Shown here one piece after another: positions 1 through 9,026 of a stretch of 35,584 nt of DNA. The notes below the pieces were generated by a model. That model was not told the origin of the DNA and did not search any database. It worked only from the letters and a program-made list of their open reading frames with translations. The stretch spans positions 1 to 35,584 of the forward strand of contig JAIXWM010000036.1 of the NCBI GenBank assembly GCA_027491255.1, read 5' to 3'. The position numbers and the translations under genes were made by a program. Numbering within the stretch: the stretch's first letter is position 1; the number at the start of each line of letters is the position of its first letter. The DNA comes from Rubrivivax sp. (GTDB taxonomy: Bacteria > Pseudomonadota > Gammaproteobacteria > Burkholderiales > Burkholderiaceae_C).

Positions 1-3000
1 CATCAGCAACAGAAACCGATACATCCGTCAGCGTGGCAGCGTAGCTGGCCGACGTGCTGATGCCGGCAGCAGCAATCGCCGTCTTCACGTCTGCCACCAA
101 ACCCGTCAGCGTCGTCACTGCCGTCGCGTTCACCACCACACTGGTCCGTCCGTCCAGCGTGTTCAGGTCAGCAGCCGCTGCAGTACCCGCAGATACCGTG
201 AACGTCAACGCGTCCGTCCCCGTCGCCGCTGCCGTCGCAGCCGCGAGATTAGCCGCCGTGTCCGCAACCACCGTCGCCGTCAGCGCAGTCGACATGGCCG
301 CCGCAATCAGGTTGGCCTGCGCAGCGGTGACCGTCAGCGTCTTGCCGCCCGCGACAACAAAATCGCCAGGATTGGTCAGGGTGACGGCGGCCAGGCTGAC
401 GCTCTCACCCACGGTGACCGCGTAGCCCGCTGCATTGATCGCCTTGGGCAACTCGCCGGTGGAGTCTGGGAGCGTGGTCGCTCCGTTCAAGGTCAATGTC
501 ACCTGGTCGAGGTCGAAAACCGACAGGTCGCCGCTGGCTGTCGCAGCAACAACGCCGGTGCCGTTGAGGGTGATGCTCCCTGCCGAGTTGAAGGCTGATG
601 CCTGCGAGGCTGTCAGCGTGGCTGTGACACCCGTATTGACCGTCAAATTCTTGACATTGCTGATCGTCACCCCGGCCAACGAGACCGTCCCGGCAATCGT
701 GATGTCATAACCCTTGGCATCGATGGACAGGGGCAGGCTTGCCTGGTTGGTGGGCAGCGTCGAGTCGTCGTTCAACTCGAGCTTCGACACCCCTGCATAG
801 GACTGCGCTGACAGATCTCCCCCGGCCACGACGGTGGTGACAACGTCGATCAGCCGCTTGACTTCGGTGCTCACGTTGCCTGCAGGGTCTGTCTGGTGGG
901 CCGTGATCAGCTCGTCACCCACCTTGAAGAACTGGCCCGCTTCGTTGGCGGCAACCGCAATGGACCATTGACCGTTGACGACTGTTGCCGTGTTACCTGC
1001 GGTCAATGTGCGGCCGCTGGACAGCACCAGCGTGACGGTTGCGCCGGTTTCGCCGGTGCCCGTGATTGCAAAGCCTGCGCCGTTCTCGATCGCGTCGACG
1101 ACGTCGTCGGTGGCAACTGCGTTGATCACCGGTGCGGCCGGGGCCGAGCTGTCGATGACCACACCCGTCCGTTGGGTGGACGTGGCGTTGTTGTCACCGT
1201 CGGTCGATGTGACCTTGACGGTATAGGTGCCGTCGGCCGGCAAGGTCACCGAGGAGTAGGGCAGAGCCCAATTGCCGAACTCGTCCGCGCGCACGTTGCG
1301 CGTGGAGATAATCGTGTCGGGAGTGCCCGGGACGAGGAACTCGATGGTGATCTTGGAGCCGGCCTCGGCCGTGCCCGTCAGCCAGGTGACGGCGTCGTGT
1401 TCGGCCTTGTTGACAAGGTCGTTCGAGGCAATGGGGTCGAGTACGGGCGCATTCGGCGCGACCGCGTCACCAGACAGCGTAAAGATCAAGCCTGCGCTGG
1501 CGTTGCCGGTCACGGCACCGGAGGCGATCTTCGCCGTGATGACCTTGTCCTGGCCAGCCGTGCCCAGTTCTGCCTGCGTCACCGTGAAGTCGACGTAGCC
1601 TGCCGTGACTTCACTGGCATCAAGTGTGTTCGACTTCGGCGTGCCGAATGCACTGCCGCCCAGCAGCAGTTGGACTGTGTCGGTTGCAGCAGCCACCGAG
1701 GGCAGGCTGACACGAACGACCAGGTCGCCCTCGGAGGTTTGCAGGACGCTGTCCGCGAGGTCAGAGCCGACAACCGAAAGCGTCGGCGCGAGAGAAACGC
1801 TCTTGATGGCGCTGACGACCGTGGTGGAAATGCCGGCGAGCTTGGTCTCGAGCGCCGTCAGGCGCGTGTCGACGGCCCCACCACTGCCCGTGGCGCCCTG
1901 CAACGACGAGACCGTGGTCTGCAGCGCCGTGATCGCCGTGGCGACCTCGCCCAGGGTGTCGAAGTCCGCTGTCTTCCCCGTATTGATCGTACCGACCACG
2001 CCCGTCAGCGCCGTGATCAGAGCCTCCAGTTCGCCCAGCGTGTCGCCGGCGCCCGTGGCCGTACCCGTCAGTCCTGACACCGCCGTAGTGATCGCCGTGC
2101 CGTAGGCCGTGGTCAGGTTGTTGACCGCCGTCGTCAGCTCCGTGTCCGTGGCGTAGGTACTGCCGAGGTTCGTGATCGTCGTGTTGATCAACGTGATTGC
2201 GTCACCGATCTCCTTGAGTGTGTCGAAACTCGTCGAGGCGTCGGCCTTGATCGTGTTCACCACACCCGTCAGCGACGTCAGCAGCGCCTCCAGTTCGCCC
2301 AGCGTGTCGCCGGCGCCCGTGGCCGTGCCCTTCAGGCCCGACACCGCCGTGCTGATCGCCGTGCCATAGGCCGTGGTCAGGTCGTTGACGGCCGTCGTCA
2401 GCTCCGTGTCCGTGGCGTAGGTGCCGCCAAGATTTGCGATAGTCGTGTTGATCGACGTGATCGCGTCGCCGATCTCCTTGAGCGTGTCGAAGCTCGTCGA
2501 GGCATTCGCCTTGATCGTGTCCACCACGCCCTTGAGCGCGGTGATCAGGCCTTCCAGCTCGCCCAGCGTATCGCCTGCGCCCGTGGCCGTACCCTTCAGG
2601 TCCGACACCGCCGTGCTGATCGCCGTGCCGTAGGCCGTGGTCAGGTCGTTGACGGCCGCTGTCAGCTCCGGGTCCGTGGCGTAGGTGCCACCGAGGCTCG
2701 TGACTGAAGTGTTGATCGCAGTGATCGCGTCGCCGATCTCCTTGAGCGTGTCGAAGCTCGGCGAGGCATTCGCCTTGATCGTGTCCACCACGCCCTTGAG
2801 CGAGGTGACCAGGCCCTCCAGCTCGCCCAGCGTGTCTGCCGTGGCGCTTGCGCCGCCCTTCAGTGTGCTCACCGCGTCACTCACCGCGGTCGTGTACGCC
2901 GTCGTCAGCGCCGTCTGCGCCGCCGCCAGCTCGGCATCGGTGGCGTAGGTGCCGCCCAGACCCGAGATCGTGCTGTTGATCGCAGTGATCGCGTCGCCGA

Positions 3001-5527
3001 TCTCCTTGAGCGTGTCAAAGCTCGTCGAGGCATTCGCCTTGATCGTGTCCACCACGCCCTTCAGCGCGGTGATCAGGCCTTCCAGCTCGCCCAGCGTGTC
3101 ACCGGCACCCGTGGCCGTACCCGTCAAGCCCGACACCGCCGTGGCGATCGCGCTGGCAACCGTCCCGGTGAGGTTGGCGAACCGGCCCTCGACAGCGCTC
3201 AGTCGATCGCCGACATTCAGACCCTGAAGCTGCTCCAGTGCAGCCTTGATGCCCACCAAGGAATTCAAGCTGGGGGCCACGTAGCCGGGCTGCCCGGGCG
3301 TGCCCTGAGCGTCGCTCACCAGGTTCGCGATCGCCGCGTTGCCGTCTTCCACGGCGGTCACGATCTGCGCCTGCAGCGAATCCACCTGCTGCGCCAGCGT
3401 CGGGATCGACGGGGCGGAAGAACTTTGCACCGCCATGACGACGGCCTTGGCCAGCAGCGCCTGTCCGGTGGGTGTGCCGGTGCTGGTGTCGGAGTTCCAG
3501 AGCGTCTGACCTGCGGCGTTCTTGACCTCGACAAAGCCGGACTCACCCGCGCCGAACCCGATCAGCGCCAAGTCCGGACCCGCGGAATTCTGCGGCAGCG
3601 TTCCGTTGGCGTTGACCAGCACCGTCCCGTCGGCAGCCACCAGGTTGCCGTTGACGATGTTCGATGCCTCGATGACCAGGGTCAGGCGGCCCAGGCCCGT
3701 GACGCTGGCGACCGAGTCCAGCGCCAGGAACTGGTTCAGCGTCAGCGTCAGCCCGGAGTTGACGACGAAGGCCGTGCCCGGCTGGATGTTCACCTCGCGC
3801 AGGTCGGCAGTGCCCTTCTTGACCTCGATCGTGTCGACATTCGAGAGGTCGCTGTCCGCGGTGAGGACGACCACGTCGTTCTTGTCGGCGAAGTCGAAGA
3901 CGAAGTTCTCGATCTGGGTCAGGCTGACGCTGGTGACCTTGAGGATGCGCACGTTGTCGGCGTCGTCGGCAAGGGCGAGCCGCACGGCGTCCTGCCCGGC
4001 ACCCATGTCGCCGCCCAGCGTGACCTGCACCGCCTTGTCCACGCGCAGCGACAGCGTGTCGTCACCCGGGGTGGCGTTGACGTTGACCACGAGTGCGGAG
4101 CCCTGCGGCACGTCGAGCACGTAGTCGCCCGAATCGGCCAGGAAGTCGGCAATGCTGAGCGCGGCCTTGATACCGGCACGCGTGAACGTGGCAGTGCCAT
4201 CGGCGTCCACGTCGAGCGTGATGGGGCCGCGCGCGGTCGAGTTGGCACCCAGGCTGACCACGCCACTGGGGGCGTCAAGGGTGGCGCCGAAGGTCACCGG
4301 CGGGTTGGTGCTTTCGTAGCCGGGCGTCGTCTGCACCAGCACGTTCGCCTGCGCGCCCGTGATGTCGGCCACGCCATCGTTGGTGGCCACCTGGATGCCG
4401 TCGATCGCCGACAGCGTCGCGCCCAGCACCGCCAGGTCCTGCGTGTCGGGGTTGGAAACGACCGCGGCAGCGACGTCGCCCAGCACGCTCACGAGCAGGG
4501 CTGCACCCGTCTCACCGCCTGCGGGCGCGTTGTCCAGGGCCGTGACCAGCGCTGCGGCCGCCGCGCCGAACTGCGTGGCGTCCCCGCCAGAGATCACCTG
4601 CAGCGCGGTCGCCACCATCACACCGGCCTTGAAGACCTCGAGCGCCTGGGCATCGCCTGCCTTGGCCGCCACGAAGGGGTCGACATTGAGCACGTCGAAG
4701 CCGGTGGGCAGGCCCAGCTGGGCCATCACGGCGTCGCGTGCGGCGTCAACGTCGCCAGTGGTCGCAGCGAGCTTTTCGATCAGCGTGGTCACCGGGGTGA
4801 CCATGGTCGAGCCCTCGGGCGCCGTCAGCACGCCCTTGAAAGGCTGGCCGGTGGAGGCGTCGATGCCGCCCGACACCTGGATCGGGCCGTCGCCGGTCAG
4901 GCCGGAGAAACGGCCGTTGGCGTCCGTCGTGACAGAGTTGCCGCTGCCGTTGACCCGGGTGACGGTGCCGCCCTGGATGTGGCCGTCGAGCGCGGTGCCA
5001 TCGGCACTGGCCGGCTGCACGCTGCCGCCGCCGCCCGCAGAGCTCTTGGAGCCGCCGCCGCCGCCCGCGCCAGCGCCCAAGCCCAGAGCCAGCAGGCCCA
5101 GCCCCAAGCCCGCCAGAGAGGTGCCTGAAGCACCGGCTGCGGCCGTGCTGGCGCCCGCCGATTCGGCCGGGGCGGGCGCAGCGCCAGCAGCCGGGGCCGC
5201 GCCCGCCGCTGACGAACCACCCGCGGCACCTGCTGTGGCCGTGGCGCTGCCACCCTGGCCGCCTGCCTGCGCCACCATGACCGCGTCAGGGCTGGCCGCT
5301 GCAGCAGCCTCGCCAGGCTGCTGGCCTTCGCCGGTGCGGCCCTGCGCCTGCTCTTCGTCTGCGCGCCGCCGGGCCCCGCCCTGGGCACGGTTCTGCGCCG
5401 GCGGCAGCGCCGCCTGCGTCGTGGCTGCCGGAGCACCCGCCGCCGGTGCGGCCGCTGGGTCGAGGAGACGAGTCATCGCGGTCTGGGCCTTGGCCAGCAG
5501 GGAAGTCGTCTTGCTCTTCTCGGTCAT
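1..5527 (-). CDS. Giant T1SS-type repeat adhesin, N-terminal part (gene continues past the left edge)
   Basis: The minus-strand frame opens at ATG 5527 behind a GGAG ribosome site and stays open to base 1, giving more than 1840 residues. The N-terminus (MTEKSKTTSLL) has no Sec signal. Next come an Ala/Pro-rich stretch and a hydrophobic Gly/Leu segment followed by poly-Gly (about residues 135-170). A small beta-rich plus helical module follows (about 180-400; contains TTDANGRF and MVTPVTTLI). Then come beta-rich repeats, five tandem 88-residue units (FDTLKEIGDAI core), and Big/Ig-like domains with PAAPVI and GTGETGATVTL motifs. The N-terminal Gly-rich hydrophobic segment may be a retention element, as in BapA/LapA-type adhesins; this is inference. 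It lies 35 nt after the hlyD-like gene of a type I exporter, its likely secretion route. The C-terminal secretion signal is outside the window, so substrate class is inferred from context. Confidence 0.85.
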   Translation of the reverse strand, partial: MTEKSKTTSLLAKAQTAMTRLLDPAAAPAAGAPAATTQAALPPAQNRAQGGARRRADEEQAQGRTGEGQQPGEAAAAASPDAVMVAQAGGQGGSATATAGAAGGSSAAGAAPAAGAAPAPAESAGASTAAAGASGTSLAGLGLGLLALGLGAGAGGGGGSKSSAGGGGSVQPASADGTALDGHIQGGTVTRVNGSGNSVTTDANGRFSGLTGDGPIQVSGGIDASTGQPFKGVLTAPEGSTMVTPVTTLIEKLAATTGDVDAARDAVMAQLGLPTGFDVLNVDPFVAAKAGDAQALEVFKAGVMVATALQVISGGDATQFGAAAAALVTALDNAPAGGETGAALLVSVLGDVAAAVVSNPDTQDLAVLGATLSAIDGIQVATNDGVADITGAQANVLVQTTPGYESTNPPVTFGATLDAPSGVVSLGANSTARGPITLDVDADGTATFTRAGIKAALSIADFLADSGDYVLDVPQGSALVVNVNATPGDDTLSLRVDKAVQVTLGGDMGAGQDAVRLALADDADNVRILKVTSVSLTQIENFVFDFADKNDVVVLTADSDLSNVDTIEVKKGTADLREVNIQPGTAFVVNSGLTLTLNQFLALDSVASVTGLGRLTLVIEASNIVNGNLVAADGTVLVNANGTLPQNSAGPDLALIGFGAGESGFVEVKNAAGQTLWNSDTSTGTPTGQALLAKAVVMAVQSSSAPSIPTLAQQVDSLQAQIVTAVEDGNAAIANLVSDAQGTPGQPGYVAPSLNSLVGIKAALEQLQGLNVGDRLSAVEGRFANLTGTVASAIATAVSGLTGTATGAGDTLGELEGLITALKGVVDTIKANASTSFDTLKEIGDAITAINSTISGLGGTYATDAELAAAQTALTTAYTTAVSDAVSTLKGGASATADTLGELEGLVTSLKGVVDTIKANASPSFDTLKEIGDAITAINTSVTSLGGTYATDPELTAAVNDLTTAYGTAISTAVSDLKGTATGAGDTLGELEGLITALKGVVDTIKANASTSFDTLKEIGDAITSINTTIANLGGTYATDTELTTAVNDLTTAYGTAISTAVSGLKGTATGAGDTLGELEALLTSLTGVVNTIKADASTSFDTLKEIGDAITLINTTITNLGSTYATDTELTTAVNNLTTAYGTAITTAVSGLTGTATGAGDTLGELEALITALTGVVGTINTGKTADFDTLGEVATAITALQTTVSSLQGATGSGGAVDTRLTALETKLAGISTTVVSAIKSVSLAPTLSVVGSDLADSVLQTSEGDLVVRVSLPSVAAATDTVQLLLGGSAFGTPKSNTLDASEVTAGYVDFTVTQAELGTAGQDKVITAKIASGAVTGNASAGLIFTLSGDAVAPNAPVLDPIASNDLVNKAEHDAVTWLTGTAEAGSKITIEFLVPGTPDTIISTRNVRADEFGNWALPYSSVTLPADGTYTVKVTSTDGDNNATSTQRTGVVIDSSAPAAPVINAVATDDVVDAIENGAGFAITGTGETGATVTLVLSSGRTLTAGNTATVVNGQWSIAVAANEAGQFFKVGDELITAHQTDPAGNVSTEVKRLIDVVTTVVAGGDLSAQSYAGVSKLELNDDSTLPTNQASLPLSIDAKGYDITIAGTVSLAGVTISNVKNLTVNTGVTATLTASQASAFNSAGSITLNGTGVVAATASGDLSVFDLDQVTLTLNGATTLPDSTGELPKAINAAGYAVTVGESVSLAAVTLTNPGDFVVAGGKTLTVTAAQANLIAAAMSTALTATVVADTAANLAAATAAATGTDALTFTVSAGTAAAADLNTLDGRTSVVVNATAVTTLTGLVADVKTAIAAAGISTSASYAATLTDVSVSVAD
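1885..3145 (-). repeat. Five tandem 264-bp repeats inside the adhesin
   Basis: The block CCGATCTCC and its flanks recur at 2205, 2469, 2733 and 2997, exactly 264 bp apart, with a diverged copy at about 1941. Each unit encodes 88 residues built around GAGDTLGELE, VVDTIKANAS, SFDTLKEIGDAI and GGTYATD. The heptad-like, Ala/Thr/Leu-rich pattern with D-T-L-x-E-I recalls repeats of phage tail-fibre and coiled-coil adhesin stalks. The inner copies are nearly identical, which suggests recent unequal recombination and a copy number that may vary between strains. Confidence 0.9.
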
Positions 5528-5560
5528 GGTGGGTACTCCGTTCGAAAAAACTGGTTGCGT

Positions 5561-5578
5561 GCTCACCTTTCGGTGAGC
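5561..5578 (-). other. Hairpin across the hlyD-like stop codon
   Basis: GCTCACC and GGTGAGC form a 7-bp stem with a 4-nt loop overlapping the last codons of the adaptor gene. On the minus strand a run of six T lies about 10 nt further on (5546-5551). That gap is too long for a classical terminator. The structure could protect the upstream mRNA or attenuate transcription into the adhesin gene. Confidence 0.35.
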
Positions 5579-6762
5579 GATTCCTGCAGGGTCTTGATCA
5601 GCGGCTTGGCCAGGTAGCGCAGCACCGTGTTCGTGCCGGTCTTGATCTCGACCGTGGCCGTCATGCCGGGCTGGATGTCCATGCGGTCATCCTTGCGCTT
5701 GCTGAAGGTGCGCCCCGAAGCCTGGAGCTGCACGCGGTAATACGGTTGCTCGCCCTGGCGCAGGTCTTCGCTCAGCGTGTCTGCGCTGATGTAGGACACC
5801 TTGCCGTCCAGGCCGCCGTAGATGCCGAAGTCGTAGGCATCGACCTTGATCGTGGCGGACAGCCCGGGCTTGAGGAAGCCGATGTCCACCGGCTTGACGC
5901 GGGCCTCGAAGATCAGGTTGTCGTCGGCGGGGACGATCTGCAGCACCTCGTCGCCAGGGCGCAGCACGGCGCCGGGGGTGGTGGCGCGCACGTTCTTGAC
6001 GACGCCCTTGGCCGGGGCATGCAGCTCGGTGCGCTCGAGCTGGTCCTTGCGCTGGGCCAGCGCCTGCATCAGCGTGGCCAGGTCTTCCTCGGCCTTGGAC
6101 ATCTCGGCCTGCGCGTCCTGGAAGTACTTGTTGCGGCGGTTGGTGATCTGGCCGTCGATGTCGGCGATCTGGCGCTGCAGGCGCAGCACGTCGGCCATGC
6201 TCACGTCGCCCGTCTTCAGCAAGGGCTCGGTCATGCGCAGCTCGCGCTCGGTGATGCGGCGCTGGGCCTCGAGCGCGGCGATTTCCTCGCGGAAGGACGC
6301 GCGGCGCTTGGCCAGCAGGGCGATCTGGTTGGAGCGGAACTGCGGGTAGTCGGCAACGATGCGGTCGAACTCGGGGGGCCGGTTGTAGACCTCGGCGCGC
6401 AGCCGCGCAACTACGGCGGAGACGCCCGCAGCGCGGGCGCGGGCCTCGAGGTAGCCCGCCCTCACCTTGGTGCGGTCGATGCGCACGAGCAGCTGCCCGC
6501 GCTCGACCTCGTCACCGGCGCGCACGAGCATCTCCTCGACGACACCGCCGTCGGAGGACTGCACGACCTGCGTGCGGGAGGTCGGAACGACCTGAGCAGG
6601 CGCGCGCGTGACCTGGTCGACCTCTGCATAGGCCGCCCAAGTCACGAATGCCGCTACAGACATCAAAGTCATCCAAATGATCCGCCGCCCACCGCCCACC
6701 TCCGGTTCCGCAGCGTCAATGACTGCAATATCAACATTTTGCCGCGTTTCTTTGAGAAACAT
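5563..6762 (-). CDS. HlyD-family type I secretion periplasmic adaptor
   Basis: 399 residues. A short cytoplasmic N-terminus (MFLKETRQN) is followed by one membrane helix (about 29-47, IIWMTLMSVAAFVTWAAYA). A biotinyl/lipoyl half-motif follows (VVQSSDGGVVEEMLVRAGDEVERGQLL), then a long alpha-helical hairpin (about 110-255). The second lipoyl half contains GVVKNVRATTPGAVLRPGDEVLQI, and a beta-barrel domain completes the protein. This is the order of LapC/HlyD-type adaptors that bridge the inner-membrane ABC exporter and TolC. ATG at 6762 lies two bases after the ABC gene stop (TGAGGATG), so the pair is probably translationally coupled. The adhesin gene follows 35 nt downstream. A longer reading of this frame into the ABC gene is not credible. 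Confidence 0.93.
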   Translation of the reverse strand: MFLKETRQNVDIAVIDAAEPEVGGGRRIIWMTLMSVAAFVTWAAYAEVDQVTRAPAQVVPTSRTQVVQSSDGGVVEEMLVRAGDEVERGQLLVRIDRTKVRAGYLEARARAAGVSAVVARLRAEVYNRPPEFDRIVADYPQFRSNQIALLAKRRASFREEIAALEAQRRITERELRMTEPLLKTGDVSMADVLRLQRQIADIDGQITNRRNKYFQDAQAEMSKAEEDLATLMQALAQRKDQLERTELHAPAKGVVKNVRATTPGAVLRPGDEVLQIVPADDNLIFEARVKPVDIGFLKPGLSATIKVDAYDFGIYGGLDGKVSYISADTLSEDLRQGEQPYYRVQLQASGRTFSKRKDDRMDIQPGMTATVEIKTGTNTVLRYLAKPLIKTLQESLTER

Positions 6763-6764
6763 CC

Positions 6765-9026
6765 TCAAACGTTTCCAACTGTGCTTACTGCTGCAACCGC
6801 CGGATTCGGGATGATACCCGGGGCCGGTCGGGTCTGACTCTTCAGTGCCTGCAGCACCGCGTCGCGCGGGCCGTCCAGTGCAATGCGGCCGCGCTCCATG
6901 ACGATGACGCGTGAGACGTGCTGCAGCAGCCGCACCTTGTGCGTGACGACGATGGCCACGCCCTGAGGGTCGAGCGCACCGAACAGGGCCGCCATGACGC
7001 GGTCTTCCATCTCGCCGTCCATCGACGCGGTGGGCTCGTCCAAGAGCAGGATGCGCGGCTCGGCGATCAGCATCCGTGTCAGGCCGACGAGCTGGCGCTG
7101 GCCGCCGGAAAGGCCGCGGCCGCCTTCGGCGATCTCGAGCCCGAAACCCCGCGGGTGTTGCGCCACCGCCACATCCAGCCCCGTCAGGCGGGCGGCGGAC
7201 AGCACCTGCGAGTCGCTGGGCGAGGCCAGCCCCATGGTGAGGTTGTCGCGCAGGGTGCCCTTGAACAGGCGCACGTCCTGCGGCAGGTAGCCGATGTGCT
7301 CGCGCACGAAACCCGGGGCGAGCAGGCCGACGTCGTTGGCGTCGAGCAGCACCCTGCCCTCGCTGGGGCGGAACAGGCCCGACAGCACCTTGACGAGCGT
7401 GGACTTGCCCGAGCCGACAGCGCCCAGCACCGCCACGCGCTCGCCGGGGCGGAAGGCGAGCTTGGGCACGTCCAGGCCGACGCGGCCGTCGTGGTAGGCA
7501 AAGCGCACGCCCTCCAGCGCCAGTTCGCCCACGCAGGCGTCGGGGATGAGCGGGCGGTCGCCCTGCGGCCCGTCGGCGGGCAGACGCACGATCTGGTCCA
7601 GGCCGTCGAGCGCCGCCTTCGACATCTGCCACTGGACGATGAAGGACGAGATCTGCGCAAACGGCCCGAGCGCGCGGCCGCTGATGATGGTGCAGGCGAT
7701 CAGCCCGCCCATCGTCAGCTCGCCCTTGCCGATCAGCGTCACCCCTAGCGCGACCAGCGCCACGTAGGCCACCTGCTGCAGGGCCTGGGTGAGGTTGGCC
7801 GACAGCGTGCTGCGGGCGCGGATCTTCAGCTCGTCCTCGGCCACGGTGGCGGTGAGCTGCTGCCAGCGCTCGAGCATCTTCCACTCGCCGGCGGCGGCCT
7901 TGACGGATTCGACGCCGTCGATGCTTTCGATCAGCAGGCCGTTCTTCTGGTTCGACTCCTCGACGTGGGCCCGGGTCAGGCGCGCGAGCGAGCGCCGCAG
8001 CACCAGCGCGCCGACAGCCGCCAAAGGCACGAAGGCCAGCGGCACCAGCGCCAGCGGGCCGGCGATGAAGCTGATGAAGGCCACGAACAGCAGCGCGAAA
8101 GGCAGGTCGGCGGCGATGAAGAGCGTCGACGAGGTGAGGAAGTTGCGCACCGTCTCGAACTGCCGGATCTGCGCCGCGAACGTGCCCACCGTGGCCGGCC
8201 GCGCGTCCATGCGGATGGCCAGGGCCTTGCCGAAGAAATAGCCCGACAGTTCCTGGTCGACGGCCTTGCAGGCGCGGTCGACCATGGTCGCGCGCACCTG
8301 CTTCATCACCAGTTCCAGCACGACGGCGATGCCCACGCCCACCGTCAGCACCCACAGCGTGCCGTAGGCCGCGCCGGGAATGACGCGGTCGTAGACCTGC
8401 ATCGAATACAGCGACGAGACGAGCCCGAGCACGCTGACCAGCGCCGTGCCCACCACGGCGTCGCCGAAGACGCGGCGGCGCTTGCGCATGGCGCGCAGGA
8501 ACAGGCTCAGCGCGCCGCCCTCGGCGGGCAGGGCGTCGTCATGACGCCCGGCGCGGGCGTCTTCGGCGCGCAGTTCGATGAACTGCCCCGCGAGTGCAGC
8601 GTCGGGCGAAAGTTCGGAGCGGGCACCCTGGTGGTCCTCGACGATGAAGCGTTGCCCGCCCAGCACGCTGCGCAGCGCGTAGACGCGGCTCTCGTCGGCC
8701 GACAGCCACAGCGCCGGCGCCTGCACCGCCAGGGCGGAAGACGCCGGTACGCGCCGCGCGACGCCCCGCACGAAAACGGCCGCCCACATGGCCAGCGCGC
8801 GGTCTGCGCGGCCGAGCTCGCTGACGGCATAGCCCTCGCGCGTCTGCCCCACCGTGCCGAAGCGCTGCGCCGGCACGGCCTGCCCCTGCAGCGCTGCAAT
8901 GCGCGAGAGCACGGCCGACAGTGCCGGGTCGATGCGCAGGCTGGCGGTGGCCGGCTCGGCCGCCGTCGTGCCGGCGCCGGCCCCGGGCGCAGGCGCCCGC
9001 GGCGCTGCGGCGTCGGTGGCGTTCAT
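6765..9026 (-). CDS. Type I secretion ABC exporter, LapB/RtxB-like
   Basis: 753 residues in the order expected for type I exporters. After an Ala/Pro-rich start, residues about 30-165 resemble the degenerate C39 peptidase-like domain and lack a catalytic Cys in the expected place. The membrane domain spans about 190-470. The ATPase domain has Walker A GAVGSGKST (535-543), signature LSGGQRQ (639-645), Walker B ILLLDEP (659-665) and an H-loop VTHK near 695. A non-cleaving C39-like domain usually means that the substrate has no GG leader, as for RTX and LapA-type adhesins. The start overlaps the TolC-like gene stop in ATGA, and the adaptor follows after two bases. Together these genes form a complete three-part exporter. 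Confidence 0.95.
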   Translation of the reverse strand: MNATDAAAPRAPAPGAGAGTTAAEPATASLRIDPALSAVLSRIAALQGQAVPAQRFGTVGQTREGYAVSELGRADRALAMWAAVFVRGVARRVPASSALAVQAPALWLSADESRVYALRSVLGGQRFIVEDHQGARSELSPDAALAGQFIELRAEDARAGRHDDALPAEGGALSLFLRAMRKRRRVFGDAVVGTALVSVLGLVSSLYSMQVYDRVIPGAAYGTLWVLTVGVGIAVVLELVMKQVRATMVDRACKAVDQELSGYFFGKALAIRMDARPATVGTFAAQIRQFETVRNFLTSSTLFIAADLPFALLFVAFISFIAGPLALVPLAFVPLAAVGALVLRRSLARLTRAHVEESNQKNGLLIESIDGVESVKAAAGEWKMLERWQQLTATVAEDELKIRARSTLSANLTQALQQVAYVALVALGVTLIGKGELTMGGLIACTIISGRALGPFAQISSFIVQWQMSKAALDGLDQIVRLPADGPQGDRPLIPDACVGELALEGVRFAYHDGRVGLDVPKLAFRPGERVAVLGAVGSGKSTLVKVLSGLFRPSEGRVLLDANDVGLLAPGFVREHIGYLPQDVRLFKGTLRDNLTMGLASPSDSQVLSAARLTGLDVAVAQHPRGFGLEIAEGGRGLSGGQRQLVGLTRMLIAEPRILLLDEPTASMDGEMEDRVMAALFGALDPQGVAIVVTHKVRLLQHVSRVIVMERGRIALDGPRDAVLQALKSQTRPAPGIIPNPAVAAVSTVGNV

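Noticed and set aside
544..602. Partial match to the guide (AGTTGAAGG near 588)
   Set aside because: Only nine bases match, without extension; this is expected by chance in 35 kb.
1885..3145. Regularly spaced repeats as a CRISPR array
   Set aside because: The period is exactly 264 bp, whole units are similar, and the frame is open throughout; these are protein repeats, as are the 297-bp repeats at the right edge.
3425..5128. Long plus-strand open frames opposite the adhesin, exporter and Cas9 genes
   Set aside because: Their products are Arg/Ala/Gly/His-rich without domains, and they lie antisense to genes with clear motifs; long antisense frames are common in high-GC DNA.
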